Shown: positions 36,800-48,577, counted from the first letter of the stretch. The stretch is DNA of 64,000 nucleotides from Selaginella tamariscina (GCA_003024785.1 PUQB01000041.1:319348-383347); one strand, 5' to 3'. Numbers and translations: made by a program. Notes: generated by a model from the letters alone, not told the origin.

Positions 36800-37090
36800 C
36801 CACACACACACACTTGTTGCACCACTACTCTCTCACACACACACACACACACACACTTGTAATGCCACTGCCCACACATACTTGTAGCAATAAATAAAAC
36901 AATTGTATATTACTATAGGCCCACTTTCCACTAGCGGGTGGAAAGTGGGCCTAATAGTAATATATATTATTATTTTCTTATGTGTATTTGGACATTGTGT
37001 AGCTACAAGTAAGTGTATGTGGGCAGTGGCATTATAAGTATGTGTGTATGTGGGATAAGTATGTGTGTGTGGGTGCTACAAGTGCACGTG
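36800..37090. repeat. Large palindrome with a perfect 16-bp stem core
   Basis: TAGGCCCACTTTCCAC (36916-36931), a 6-base loop, then its exact complement (36938-36953). After one unpaired base the pairing continues into TAGTAATATA. Farther out, TAATGCCACTGCCCACA (about 36861) pairs with TGTGGGCAGTGGCATTA (about 37018). The whole forms a roughly 290-bp foldback embedded in (CA)n / (GT)n sequence. No coding content. Confidence 0.8.
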
Positions 37091-39580
37091 TGGATAGTGA
37101 CATTACATATTTAACAAGTGCGTGTGCTGCCGCAATTTAGGGTTTAGGGTTGTGTGTGTATGTGTGTCCACACCACACACTCCACACACATTGTCCATGC
37201 ACAATGGGATAATGGGCAATGGCACTACAAGTTTGTGTGTGGATAATGGCTAATGTTTAAATAAATGTGTTCAGTCAAGATCATATTAAAATAGATGTGT
37301 TGAATTTATTATATTCTTATATTTATAGACATGTATATTATGTAAAATATATAAATATATTAGTTGTAAAATTATTTAATGCAATTGTTTTTCTATATCA
37401 TTTTTTTACTTTTATAAAACATTTATATAAAAAAATGAAAATTTAATATTATATAACTATTTTGATAAAAAATAAAAAAAAAAAATGATATTAGAAATAT
37501 TATATATATAATTAATTTTACAATTTCACTTTTGACAATATAAAAAAACATGAATGATAAATAAAAGATAATGTAATGATAATGCACTTGCTATGAATCG
37601 TCTCTTATATATAATTCAAATATTCAATTAATCATGTTAAGTTTTTAATATATTATTTTATAAATATCCAATATATTTCTTAAATGTGGAATATATATTC
37701 CTATATATGTATTGGATTGGAATATATCTTATATTACATTTCTTCGTGTAACATTAAATTTTTCATTCTCACACAATTTATCAATCATTTTATTAACATA
37801 TACTTGAAGTGTCCTATAGAGTCGTTATTCAAACTTCTCGCTTTTCCAAACGTGTAGATGATTTCATATCATTCATTTAGATTTTTTTTTTTTACTATTG
37901 TGTTAACAATTATGTCCGTCCTTTAACACATATGCCCTAAATGTAGGGCATCGTGTCATAATGCATAATGCATAGGTAAGAAAAAGGTAAACGTATATAC
38001 TGCATTTGCCCTAAAGACATAGCGCCCCGTATATTGTTTATAACAAAATTACTGGTAACAATAACAATGTGATAATCTAATGAATTGGTACAATAACATG
38101 AAATAAAACGACAAAAAGAAAAAAAAATGATTTTGATAAAAGTTACAAACTTTTATAAGATTTTATAAATTTTATAACAATTTAAAAATAATTAGAAATC
38201 TTAATATTAAAACTTCCAAAAACCATACCTTGCATTCGATATCATAATTTAATTTATGTTTTTTCCAAAATTATCCATAATTTAATTTATGTTTTTCAAA
38301 ATTATTTACGAGTTGGAATAATTAATACTGTAAATCTTTTCTAAAAAAATGCTTAGATTGGAATAATTTTATTAACATTGATTTTATAAGTCAAATTACT
38401 TACATGTATTCCAACAGTCTCCTGTATATAGCATACTTTATTGCATATTATAGATCATCCAATACTTTAAATATGTTTTCAATTTCTCTGTCGTACACGC
38501 GTACACAAACACACAGCTCTTTAATCACATTTGAAAAGAGAGTTCTTTCATTTTGTTACAGTATATACGTGCCTAAAATACATGTGCATATGTGCGTGTG
38601 TGAACAGAGTTCACACACACATATATATGTATATAGTTACTAGCGAACTTCGGAATATTGCATATGCATGTGTTATAAACGGCGTTAAGAAAGATAAATT
38701 TTTATCCAAATGTAACACTTAATTTCAGATCAACCTAACGTTGAAAACCCTAGAAAAAGTGAAAGCATAAATGGATGAATCTAACGGAAAGATTAATTTA
38801 AATTCGGAATCTAAAAGAGCATGACTCAAACCCAAACGTGTGTTATGACATTAAGAAGCGTTACTAACATAAATTTTCACTTGAATGTGTTAATTGGTAA
38901 TTATGAGTGTGTACTTTTATGTGTTCACATATATAGGTCTCCTCTGGACTCATCCCCATCAGATCCAGCCTCTCACCTGCTTGATAAGAAAAACATACCA
39001 AAAGTTCTGAAATATGTATGTATGTGTGTGTGTTTGTGTGGATCTATACAAAAACATGCTATGTATGTAGCATATGTCTTGATTTTCAGCTGCTCTTGTT
39101 ATATGTATTTATGAAATGTGTATGCTATATGTGTGTGGTTGTTGCATGTATAGACAAATGTCTATCTAGATACGTACAGCTCGGGCATATGCTTGAGTCA
39201 TTGCATTGTTAAAATGTTAACTCTGAGAATGTGTGTGTGTGTGTGTGTGTGTGTACTTATACATTTGTTCTCTCTCTCACACACACGCATAAATTGTGTA
39301 CATATACACATGCATATTGTGTATGTGAATGTACACACGCACATACCTCTGTGTGTGTGTGAGAGAGAGAGAGAGGGGGGGGAGGGGGAGAGACACTTGA
39401 AAGTACTAAGACGTAGAGTACCTGGGTAGCTCATTGTCCTGTAAAGGTTGAGCCCAACTTCAGCAGCTCCAAGACGGACAGTTTCTGGAATCATAGTCTT
39501 CAGCAGCTCGTGTACATATGTGTTCTATCTTTAAAACACACAATGCGTGTGTGTGTGTGAAAGAGTGTAGAGAGCCTCCC
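37091..39580. other. AT-rich intergenic DNA, with weak exon-like patches
   Basis: Mostly non-coding. A telomere-like TTTAGGGTTTAGGGTTG lies near 37137. A plus-strand patch at about 38937-39010 (PLDSSPSDPASHLLDKKNIP) and a minus-strand patch at about 39412-39510 (IPETVRLGAAEVGLNLYRTM) have codon-like composition but no recognised family. (GT)n at about 39232-39254 and (GA)n at 39360-39376. Confidence 0.45.
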
Positions 39581-39587
39581 TCTTTGG

Positions 39588-39716
39588 TTTAGTCCCTTCT
39601 ATGTCCATATAACTGAAGAACTCTACGGCTTCCTTGCTATTCCCAGTATCTTGAAAATGCCCACAATGGGCATTTTCAGCAATCATGACGGACCAAGAGG
39701 TGTTCTGCTTTAGCAA
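39588..39716 (-). pseudogene. PPR-type (PLS-class) repeat fragment
   Basis: The minus strand reads WSVMIAENAHCGHF, a short insertion (QDTG), then NSKEAVEFFSYMDIEGTKP. This resembles the PLS-class pentatricopeptide unit W-[ST]-x-MI-A-x-[YN]-x-x-x-G-x-x-x-EA-[LV]-x-[LF]-F-x-x-M-x-x-EG-x-KP of plant organellar RNA-binding proteins. Only about 40 residues are open and no further repeats are visible on either side, so it is a remnant or an isolated exon rather than a full PPR gene. Confidence 0.55.
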
Positions 39717-39998
39717 AGATTCGAGAATGGGTTGTACATCTTAACAAGAAGTTTTCTTATAATTCTATCATGCTCGAATCTGCTCGAATCATACTCTGGG
39801 CTCTTCTTACCTCTTCTGGGCACTGGCTGTGAAAGAACGTATATAGATGTACATTCCAAAGATGTTTTGGACGTGCTTTCGGAGGTGTTGTTCCATTTTA
39901 CTGCGTTATTTCACAGACCCAAGTTGCGTTCTGTTTCCCTGTGTTGCGCTCTCTGAACTTTCAATATAAACGTCTAAACGTGAGCATCTCGAGCCCTA

Positions 39999-41368
39999 AT
40001 GAAAATGGCGCCAATTCAAATTCAAAACCTTTACTTTCAAAACTGGGGGGAGCAAGAGTTATGTGCTATTCACGTGCATAATTCCATATAAATGAGATTT
40101 AATCAGTGAGCTTGTGATTCATCTCTGATATTTGAATATACGTTATTAGATGTTTTGTGATCATTCATTTATATTTTAAATTTTGAACATATAAAGTTAT
40201 TTTTTAATATAAAGGTGAAGAAAGTGAAAAATTGTTACAAAGATGATGTTTAACATTATATAATCTCTATTAAATTTAAAAATACGAGCGAGAGAATATT
40301 CTAGCTACTTGGTCGTGGGTTCAAAACCCTTCGAGGTTTTTTTTATGTAGGGCAAGGATGGGGATGTTTGCGTGTGTGCCGTGCCGCCGCAGGATGAGAA
40401 AGGTAGGTCATTCAATCCAACCCAAATTGAATTTTATTGGTGAGTTCAGCAAACACTGAGTGCACCCAACATGATTAAGGTAAGATTTGCTTCTTTGTGT
40501 GGATGATCTGATACGCAGGGAAATCTGCCCGCCTGTCTGTGAGATTTTCAACCCAAGGTTTGCTACAGGAGGATGATGCAAAAGGTTCTATCTCAACAAC
40601 GCAGGACAAAATGCACCAGTTGCAAATTAATGAGGTACCCAAGCATAAGGTGACAAGTTTATATATAGATATGAATGTAGAGAGTCAATAACAATGCACT
40701 CACAGGGGCCATTTCCTGCTCGTTATGGCCGATGGATCGTGGACCTTAAGAGCAAAAACATAAAAGGCTGGGACTACGTTGCACGCGAAGGTGCCCCACT
40801 GGTTGGAAGGGACGAGAACGGCAACAAGGCTGTACTTTGGCAAAACTTGCTTTGCACGCTCGCCATAACGGGTGCACAGGAGAAGGTTAAGACAGCTGGT
40901 GAGGTTGTCAACTTGGTTTTCCCGTTTGTCAAGTCCGGGACCAAGAGGTGCAAAGGCATTATTCTCCAAGAGCTTTTACGGGGTTCTCACGTGGTTACTA
41001 CGTGAGGATTGTTGAGGGTGAGGATGGAATGCCTGAGCCAATCCTGCAGGACAGGCCAGGGAACGACGATCTTCATCTCCTCCTCAGTTGTAATATGCAA
41101 GACCAGCTTGTGGCCGAAGTCGGCTATATGGACCGAGGTCAACTCTACGCAGGCTGCCTGTGGATCACAAACTACGGTCCCATGGAGATGCAGTTTTCAC
41201 GTACGGGGAGGGCTTGGTAATGCTAGTGGGGACTACTTTCTCCCTTGCTCACACAGCACCGGATGGGGCGCATACCATTTTCCAATGGACATGGGAATGT
41301 GTGCATACTATTGTTTCTGCGAGCTAGAGACTAGAAGAGCTATCCAGGATGCCGGTACGGGCGTGTAA
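39999..41368 (+). pseudogene. Broken gene of unknown family
   Basis: I do not recognise this protein. The last part is a long, GC-richer coding stretch after acceptor CTCACAG at 40705: frame 1 from 40706 (GPFPARYGRWIVDLKSKNIK) to about 40965, frame 2 to about 41200 (YYVRIVEGEDGMPEPIL, NYGPMEMQFS), then frame 3 to TAA 41366-41368 (GDYFLPCSHSTGWGAYHFP). Two one-base shifts therefore break about 220 codons. Upstream, an exon 40519-40649 (AG|GG ... AAG|GTGACA; LLQEDDAKGSISTTQDKMHQ) joins in phase. A short ORF at 39999-40091 (MKMAPIQIQNLYFQNW) may be the first exon. The Tyr/Trp/Cys-rich, signal-peptide-free product would be cytosolic. The coherence of the three frames argues for a recently broken gene or a sequence error. 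Confidence 0.6.
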
Positions 41369-42439
41369 TACCCATTTCATGGGTGTTGACGGCAGGAATC
41401 CTCGCCCCTATGTCTACGACTAAGCTCCCCCTCTCCCATTGTGTATAACACACTTGTGTGTGACGTTTCCGGCGATGAAGTTTAGTATTTCTTGGTTATA
41501 GCTTTTTATATAATATATCTATATTGTAGTGTTTGCAGTTTATATATACCAGTGGGCGTGTGTGTGTATAGCTCGAGTGCACAGAGAGTCCGATGTATGA
41601 GCAGAAGTATGAAAGTATTAAAGTGGATCATACTTACACATATATAACATTTAATCATGAATTTACATTCTATATGTTTACTTAACTACAGGGAGGAGAA
41701 TTAGATTTGGCTGTCTGTGTCTGTCTGAAACACTTAAATAGTCTATAGATCTTACGATCGACATAGGATATTTAAATGTTTTTATCATTAAGATGTGTTA
41801 TAAGTTCTAAACAATAACTTATTCCATTTTCAATATATAAAAATATACTTATATATGTACGAGACACTCACATACGTACATACACATGTAAATTATAATC
41901 CACAGCATCTGTGTCAAACGTCATTCAATGTGCCCATTGTGGGCATATGCTGAAATGAAGGAGTTCCACGAATATATATTAGTCTCTGGCGCACTATCAA
42001 ACTCGGATTAGCTTCATACATATGCAAAATTCACATCATCGTGTTTTAAGACACAGCACCCTTGCATAGGATTTTCTTAAACGTCTTCTTAATCTGTTGC
42101 GGATGCCTGTTCAGGATAAATCATCATTTTCTTGGGCATATGCATTCCGAGCAAGACCATTCTTGCATTTCCACACTTTCGTTAATCTAAACTTAAGAGA
42201 AATTTATACATGAGAGTTCTATGTAAGCGTGCAATAGCGTCTGATATATATAGTAAGGCACTTATAAATTCGATATAAGGTTTCATTATAAATTAGGGTA
42301 TATAAATGTAAGGTAAGGTTCATTTCGCCAACTTACATGCATTTGCATTCTCACTGCTTTAAGTAGGGATGGATGCAATTTCCATATACACTGACCAAAG
42401 TTATAACTTGCCTTGTTAATTGTTAAGTTTGTTTTCTAG

Positions 42440-42719
42440 GGTTTCAAAGACACTCAAAATGAGCTGAGCCAAAACATTGCCATCACGTACGCACACAAGG
42501 AACATCGAGACTTGCAGGTGAGTTGTTAAGTTTTATTACTTGTTAAATTTCTAACATTTATGTGTTGTTTACAAGATTGAAGACAAGCTCCAATATCGCA
42601 GCGAAGACGGAACTATCTATTACATGGACGTATTGGGAAAGAATGATGCTGCAGACGTGACCATCATAAGGCTAGATCTTTCAAACCCACTGAATCGAAA
42701 CTTATTCACTGCTCCATAG
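42440..42719 (+). CDS. Two terminal exons of an unrecognised gene
   Basis: Exon 42440-42517 (CTAG| ... |GTGAGT) encodes 26 residues (GFKDTQNELSQNIAITYAHK...). Exon 42576-42719 (ACAAG|ATTGAAG) encodes 47 residues (IEDKLQYRSEDGTIYYMDVL ... NRNLFTAP) and ends at TAG. Both are phase 0 and a multiple of three long, with a 58-bp intron between them. Codon composition stands out from the AT-rich surroundings. They may be the 3' end of the broken gene at 40 kb, whose exons also join in phase 0, or of a separate gene. No known domain is visible. Confidence 0.45.
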
Positions 42720-43465
42720 TGTCACACGTGGAAAGACCTTTGCATGCTCACATATTTTCTGATTGGTAGATCAGGCCTGGGGTACAGTCGCTCGTTGAGG
42801 GAAGGAACCGTTGGGTCTTACGACATAGATGCTGTGCATGTTAGGGGTACTAATGCACATTGTAACTAAAGTGGGCATGATACGTGAAAATGGGAATATA
42901 AAATAAATTATTAATTAATACTTAAGTTTAATTATTAATTAATCATTTAATTAATATGTAATTAAGCCTTAAATATTAATTACTTAATTAATATTCCTAA
43001 AATATCTTAGAATATTTATATTCTAAAAATAGTTTACAATAATTAAGAAATACTATCAAACATAATTACAAATGAAATCATTTCTTATCAACATGTTAAT
43101 TTATTTATAAATACTTTCTTCTAACCATACAGAGAAATCTCCTCATTTTTCTAAATCATCACTCTCCGGATTAATCAAATCATTTTGGTCAATATCTTGA
43201 TGTTGTTGCCACCACCTAACACTCTCACGAATGCAATTGGGAGTTGCCATCCTTGTTAATACATAAGATGTAATAAGACAGGTCTGCATAAAGGCTCATC
43301 TAAAGAATGACGTTCCTTAAGAATAATATTATAAAGCGCCCGGTTATCCTTCATTTTATAAAATTCAAAATCACGAGAAAGAAAAGCTTCAGGAAATGTT
43401 ATACGGTGGATACTGCTCACAAAAATTTTCGAGATTCTTCTTTCTGAGGCACGTATCCAAGTACA

Positions 43466-44083
43466 CTAGCTCATCCATAATATCATATCAGAATATGGAT
43501 CGAAAGTGATTGGATGAATACAAGCAATGTTTTGGTTGAGCATAGCCTTCTGAGGAGAGTCGTCTACTAAGATATGTGCATTCTTCATTATCCTTAAGCG
43601 ACTGATCTCCCCATGAGTCCCAATTATTCTTTCATTCTTGAAGAAGTACGGCTTGCTTTCCTTTCTTATATTGTGAAATTCGAGAGGTTTATAACATATT
43701 CGCTGGTCAAAAATCCAATCTTTACGAATCACCTCTTCTGCAACACTACAATGTTTCTTAAGCAAATTCAACAGCGGTGTTAAGTTATGAATCTGCATGC
43801 ATGACCAAATCCCCACAAGCGCACCCATCTCCTTAAGCTTTTGAAAGAGACGATCCAACCCTGGACGAAAAATAATATCATATCGAAATTTACCATGACA
43901 AGGAATGAAATCTCCTTGTTTGATTTCTTTTTTCCTATCCTCGGGCCTTTGTCGATGAAGCAGAACACCATTGACATCCAACAACACAATATGGCCATGA
44001 GTAACATGGGATAGCGTTGCCTCTTGAATACTTTGCAAATCACTTGTTTGCTCCCTTTCACATTTATCCGTATCTCGTTGCAC
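43466..44083 (-). CDS. NIF/FCP1-type HAD phosphatase-like protein
   Basis: The 205-codon minus-strand frame contains a nearly complete NIF/FCP1 homology domain: motif I HIVLLDVNGVLL, a FRPGLDRLFQKL segment, motif II-like VGIWSC, and motif III ILVDDSPQK followed by the usual terminal ITFDP region. These HAD enzymes dephosphorylate Ser residues, for example of the RNA polymerase II C-terminal domain, through the first motif I Asp. Here the second motif I Asp is Asn (DVNG rather than DxDG). This Asn is shared by many plant NIF-like proteins of uncertain activity, so catalysis is doubtful. The start is unresolved: the first codon of the open frame is GTG, and a possible upstream 5' exon runs to ATG 44248. 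It lies just downstream of the ParB-like gene, on the same strand. Confidence 0.8.
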   Translation of the reverse strand: MQRDTDKCEREQTSDLQSIQEATLSHVTHGHIVLLDVNGVLLHRQRPEDRKKEIKQGDFIPCHGKFRYDIIFRPGLDRLFQKLKEMGALVGIWSCMQIHNLTPLLNLLKKHCSVAEEVIRKDWIFDQRICYKPLEFHNIRKESKPYFFKNERIIGTHGEISRLRIMKNAHILVDDSPQKAMLNQNIACIHPITFDPYSDMILWMS

Positions 44084-44516
44084 TATCTCTTGCCTATCCC
44101 TTCACATTTAATTGTACATCATCCTTACAAGATTCAGATATTGCATGCGCTGAAGAAATTGATTTCGGAACTGAAGCCAATAAAAATGATGATGAAAAAA
44201 TGAAGTGGCCCCCATGGTAACGATGTTTTGAGCTGCATTATTATCCATTTCCTGCATGAACTCTGTCATTCTGACATGTGGCACAAGAAATTGTCGCCAA
44301 ACCCCTCTCTTACCTCATGCCAATGCTGAAAATCCATGTTCTCAATTGTTTCATTACATCTGCAAAATGATAATTAGCTGACCTTAAAATTATCAAGGTA
44401 TATTATTTACCTTGTTAATGTGTGACCCATGTTTGAACTAAAAGCTTCATTAATCCTTGAGAATTTATTTTCTGTACAAATATAAACGAAATATACAAAA
44501 ATGCCTTATGTTACAC

Positions 44517-47500
44517 TCATTTACAACTATTCGTCACTCTAAAACTTATTAACAATTCTTCTTCGCTATTACCTTCTGAGTGAGGCGAAGAAGGTCTAAG
44601 CCGCTTGTGAGATGGTTCATGATCTTCTGTATCTTCTATTGATGTTTCCATGGGTAATGGAGTGTGCGAATGTTCTGTACTCCTCGAGATAACTTCCGGT
44701 CTAATATCTGATTGAAGTTCGTCCTCAGACTCCGACATTGAACCAGATTCGTCTTCAGAGCTATCGCACTTATCGGAGGGAACTTTCTCAAATACTCCTT
44801 TATGGATTCGTTGGGGTATCAGTTGAGAACCTATCTATCCACTTGTTCAGGTCCTCAACCATGGTCTTATCCTTTTCAACGGCAAATACACATGTATGCC
44901 GAAGGTAACACTCCTTCAAGACGGACCCCCTAGTGCAGTAGTCAAAAACCCACGCATCACTGTGAGGACCCCTGATCAAGTTGACGATGCTCCGTGCCGC
45001 TTGACTTGTGATGTTTGGATAACGTACATTGCCGAATACGTCACTCTCAGCTATCGGTGTATCGGATGGAGGTTCAGGGCCGTTGGAGTGCAAACAGATG
45101 CCTGGCCAGTCATTTGGAAGTTTGAAACTGTTTGGCGCATTCCTAACAACCAAGTGAACAACCGAATCAATGCACTTCGGATCAGCATCATTCATATAAA
45201 ATCCTGTCCAACGATGTTTATTCCTCTTGGCAAAGGAGAAGGCAAAGGTATCGGTGACATGAGCAAGAATCAAGAAATAAATACCTGAAAACGTAGATAT
45301 CAGTCAAGAGTGCAAGTATGAATTCAATAATAAATACCTTCTTTGTACATACTTGCACGGCTAAGTTTCTCCACCAAATCCTCTAGTCCTGTCTGTCGAA
45401 GGATTTTTTACACCCGCCGATCCATCATCACGAACAATTGAAACGGTTTCCTACAAGCAGTGATGGTACCCCATAAAGTCTCCGAATCCAACAACAAACA
45501 TCTGTAGGGCTTGTCGTGATTCGTAGCATCCTCCTTTATAAGGTTCAACTCGGTTCTCCGCTGCTGAAGGACTGCCATAAGAGAAGGCGTCATCGCAATG
45601 TTCTCCTTTTTGGCGTTGGCGTGCAATAGATTCTTGCCCAGATCTTCCGATTGATTCACCCATTCGACAAGCATATCATTTTGTCACATGCAAATATTTG
45701 CTGACCTCTTCGTATGTTGAAGCCGAAATCCAACCCAGTTTGTGGCAGTGTATTCCCAACCACTCCTTGAAGTGCCTGACCGTCTTCAACTCCATTGCCT
45801 TGAGATGAAAAGGAGAGGTGGGGCTGCTGTTGTTAATCTGTAATTTGCCATCAATCACCAAATCAGCCAAGACTTCCATCTCCTCCATCGTTGTTCCATT
45901 TAAAGGCTTCAACCATGTGAGCTTGAAATCGTTGTCTACATCCTTTATAGATTGAACAGACTTAGCCTTCGGCGTCTTACTGGGTTTCTTTGCAGACTTC
46001 TCTGAGGGCTCCACTTCACTTGTCTTTCTTCTTCAGTGTTCCTTTTGCAAAGGATTCCATAATCCCCAACCATTTCGCAAAGATCCTATCCTCGGGACAA
46101 GAAATCAACATCATCAAAAAGGATGTTTCCTTCCCGCCCACCTGGGCAAAATCAACTGCTACAATTTCTTCAACTCTCTGAGAAAAAAGACAGATTAATA
46201 TACCGGCGAGATAAATCCCGCCCAAACAATTTGCTTACCCGGTAGTCCGCAGATTGTGTATTCCCTGCGTAGCTCTTTGTGGTCGCTGAAGAGATTCCCA
46301 CACGGCTCGCGTGTGTTTGAACTTCTCCCATATTTTGCTGTTGTAGTGGTTGGTGTCTGCAGCGTCCCATTCCGCCGATAACTTATGGTACTGCTCGATT
46401 GTGAGATTCGGCTTCGCTAAAAACGCCGATCTTTTCGTCAGCTTCTCACGGGTATGCTCGGAAAGTTTTGTTGCCATCGTTCCTTTGTTGTGTTCGTCGA
46501 GAAGTCGTTGGGCTGCCGTTATTGTGTGCTGGCCACTAATGATGTAGTACTTAACTGATTTTCTATTCTCCGTCTGAACCTTCCTCATTTGTTCCGGTGT
46601 TGTGATCCACACTTTGTCAGCGCCTTTGTTTCTTCGTAGTATGCGCACAAAACAGCATTATGTGGAACGGTGTAAGAATTGTCGTCCTTCATCTTCTCCA
46701 TGAGCTCAGCTACACGTTCCTGATTCAGTGGCCTGTAATTGAAGTTTGGGTTGACGCTGCAATACTTAACCCTACACTCGTAAATCCTATCATCCAACAT
46801 CATTTCCTTGTGGCTTATTGCAACATGGGACGCCACAGGTGCAGCTGACAAAACGACTAATGATTTTCTTCTACGATCCGAATCAACATGTGTGATCCCC
46901 GATTGATGCTGTTCTAATGTTCTCGGCACACTCTTCCAGCTCCCGAAATTTGCTAAGCAAATTGAACGTGATCTGTAAAAACCTGAGACCAAGCCACCCT
47001 CTCAATCTCCTTATGATGTCGCTGTGTTCTTCTTCAATGTGAAGAGGGACGATTGCTCCACTTGTGATTTTCTGTATTGTGAAGCAATATCTCCTGACAA
47101 TACACCTACTCGATGAGTCTGAAGATCTTCGAAGTAGACATCCAGTGGATCCCCTCCATAGATGGGCTTTCGTTGAGTTGAAGAAGAACTCCAAGGTCAA
47201 CATCATTAGTGAACACGTGAACGTCATTATCCACAAGTCGACAAAACCACCCGAAATTAATGTTGTAACTGGCGACCTCTGGATCCGAGAACGTGACATT
47301 GGATGGAACAAGGCATATGTGTCGAGCATCGTTCAATCTGGGTTCACAGCATGCTTTCGGATGCTTGACTAGCACACCCACTTTCCATTGTTTTGCTTGT
47401 CCATGCGATGTGACAGAGGTTAGTTTGACAGCAACCATGGTTGTTCCAATGCGCTTCCCGTTTAGTTTGAAATATGGCCAAGTTGATTCCAGAATCCCCC

Positions 47501-47633
47501 TGCCCATCTCTTCTCCTGCTCTCGTCTTTAATGTCACCTCAATTCCACATCTGAATACAAAAATGATTAAGCACATATCCGAGTATAACAGATTTTATTT
47601 TAATTCTTACCCAGAATTTGACGACGACTCCAT
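44517..47633 (-). pseudogene. ParB-like domain protein with possible methyltransferase-like C-terminal part and acidic tail; frameshifted
   Basis: Minus-strand, multi-exon. It starts with MESSSNSG at 47633 (exon to 47611, intron to 47551, next exon from 47550 in phase). The N-terminal 150 residues match nothing I know. A ParB/sulfiredoxin-like core follows: FNYRPLNQERVAELMEKMK (about 46760-46700), then YYIISGQHTITAAQRLLDE (about 46560-46490), where ParB proteins have G-x-H-R-x-x-A. A 61-bp intron (46178-46238) follows, then a Lys/Ser-rich linker, ELKTVRHFKEWLG and LLLDSETLWGTITACRKPF. Exon 45285-44803 contains AWVFDYCTRGSVLKECYLRH followed by TCVFAVEKD, weakly like motif I and the acidic loop of N6/N4 DNA methylases. 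A Ser/Glu-rich acidic tail ends at 44517. Frame breaks occur near 47100, 46930, 46630, 46020, 45670, 45410 and 44810. ParB-methylase fusions are known from phages. A plant copy is unusual. Confidence 0.6.
46178..46238 (-). other. 61-bp intron of the ParB-like gene carrying one palindrome copy
   Basis: Donor CCGG|GTAAGC and acceptor TTTTTTCTCAG bound a short intron. Positions 46205-46222 read GGCGAGATAAATCCCGCC, one variant of the palindrome forming the arrays at 48, 56 and 60 kb. It is the only isolated copy I see in this window. Confidence 0.75.
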
Positions 47634-47772
47634 ACTAATGACTCGATCTCCTTGTTTAATTAAATCGTCCTTCTGCAAAATAATACACTATGAATACAAA
47701 TCATATAAAAACGCACACACACTTGTATAAACCCGAATATACAAAAATAATACACAGAGAGAAGTGACGGAA

Positions 47773-47861
47773 TTAACTGTCCAAAGCTCACCTTTGTGCT
47801 AGTGCAAAAGAAAGATAACATTTCGTTTTAGAACCACCACAAATGTGAGCTCTGGACAGTT
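47773..47861. repeat. Imperfect hairpin upstream of the ParB-like gene
   Basis: AACTGTCCAAAGCTCACCTTTGTG (from 47775, abbreviated) pairs with CACAAATGTGAGCTCTGGAC (from 47839), leaving a loop of about 40 bases. It lies between the ParB-like gene's 5' end and the first palindromic array and may be a terminal or regulatory structure. Confidence 0.55.
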
Positions 47862-47959
47862 TTACATAGTTCCTAGCTTTTACTCGAAATATTATGATAA
47901 GATGATAAAAGTAAATAAAATGAGATATGCAACTTATATATACTAATACACATATATAT

Positions 47960-48577
47960 TCACATGGAAGGTGCGGCGGGATTAATCTCGCCACCCCTTC
48001 AATGCCTCCTGAAAGAGTGGGCGGGATTAATCTCGCCACCTTTCTGGAGGCCTTGAACGGGAGTGCGGAATTAATCTTGCCACCCTTCTCGGTCTCAGAG
48101 AGAACTGGGCAGGATTTATTTGGCACACCCCTTCAGTGACTCCAGAAAGGAGGCGGGATTAATCTCGCCCACCATGTAAGGGATGGTTAAATGAATTTCG
48201 CCACCCTTCCCAGTTCTCTCCATTGGTATGTTGTAAACCTTCTACGTCTCAGACAGAAACGTTTGGGATTGGTCCGACTCACCAATGGAGAAAAAAGGAA
48301 GGGTGGCGGGATTCATTCCTCCAACAGGCATTGAAGGCTCGGCGGGATTAATCCCGCCGCCCAGGGCCTTCACTCGGTCCCTATGCGGCGGGATTAATCC
48401 CGCCGGACGCCAATTCCCTGCGCAAACGGGCGGGATTAATCCCGCCGCCTAGGCCCTTCAGGCAGGCCTTTGGCGGCGGGATTAATCCCCCGATTCCGCG
48501 CAGGGCAGCGGGATTAATCCCGCCGCCCAGGCCCTTCACTCGGGCCCAAGGCGGCGGGATTAATCCTGCTAAACGCC
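47960..48577. repeat. Palindromic repeat array 1 (GGCGGGATTAATCCCGCC units)
   Basis: About a dozen copies or degraded copies of an 18-bp palindrome GGCGGGATTAATCCCGCC. The left part holds divergent forms (GGCGGGATTAATCTCGCC). From about 48336 they are near-perfect, spaced 42-46 bp, with spacers such as CCTAGGCCCTTCAGGCAGGC and GATTCCGCGCAGGGCA. Two arms, about 48195-48225 and 48282-48312, form a further inverted repeat (CCACCCTTCC...CTCCATTGGT). The array continues after the retrotransposon insertion as array 2. Confidence 0.93.

Noticed and set aside
37136..37152. Telomere repeat (TTTAGGGTTTAGGG); also near 13914 and 16510
   Set aside because: Only two units each, as expected by chance in AT-rich plant DNA and common in plant promoters (telo-box). 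Not evidence of a telomere.
40268..40345. Possible tRNA or SINE promoter (GGTTCAAAACC resembles a B box)
   Set aside because: No matching A box at the right distance and no cloverleaf could be drawn.
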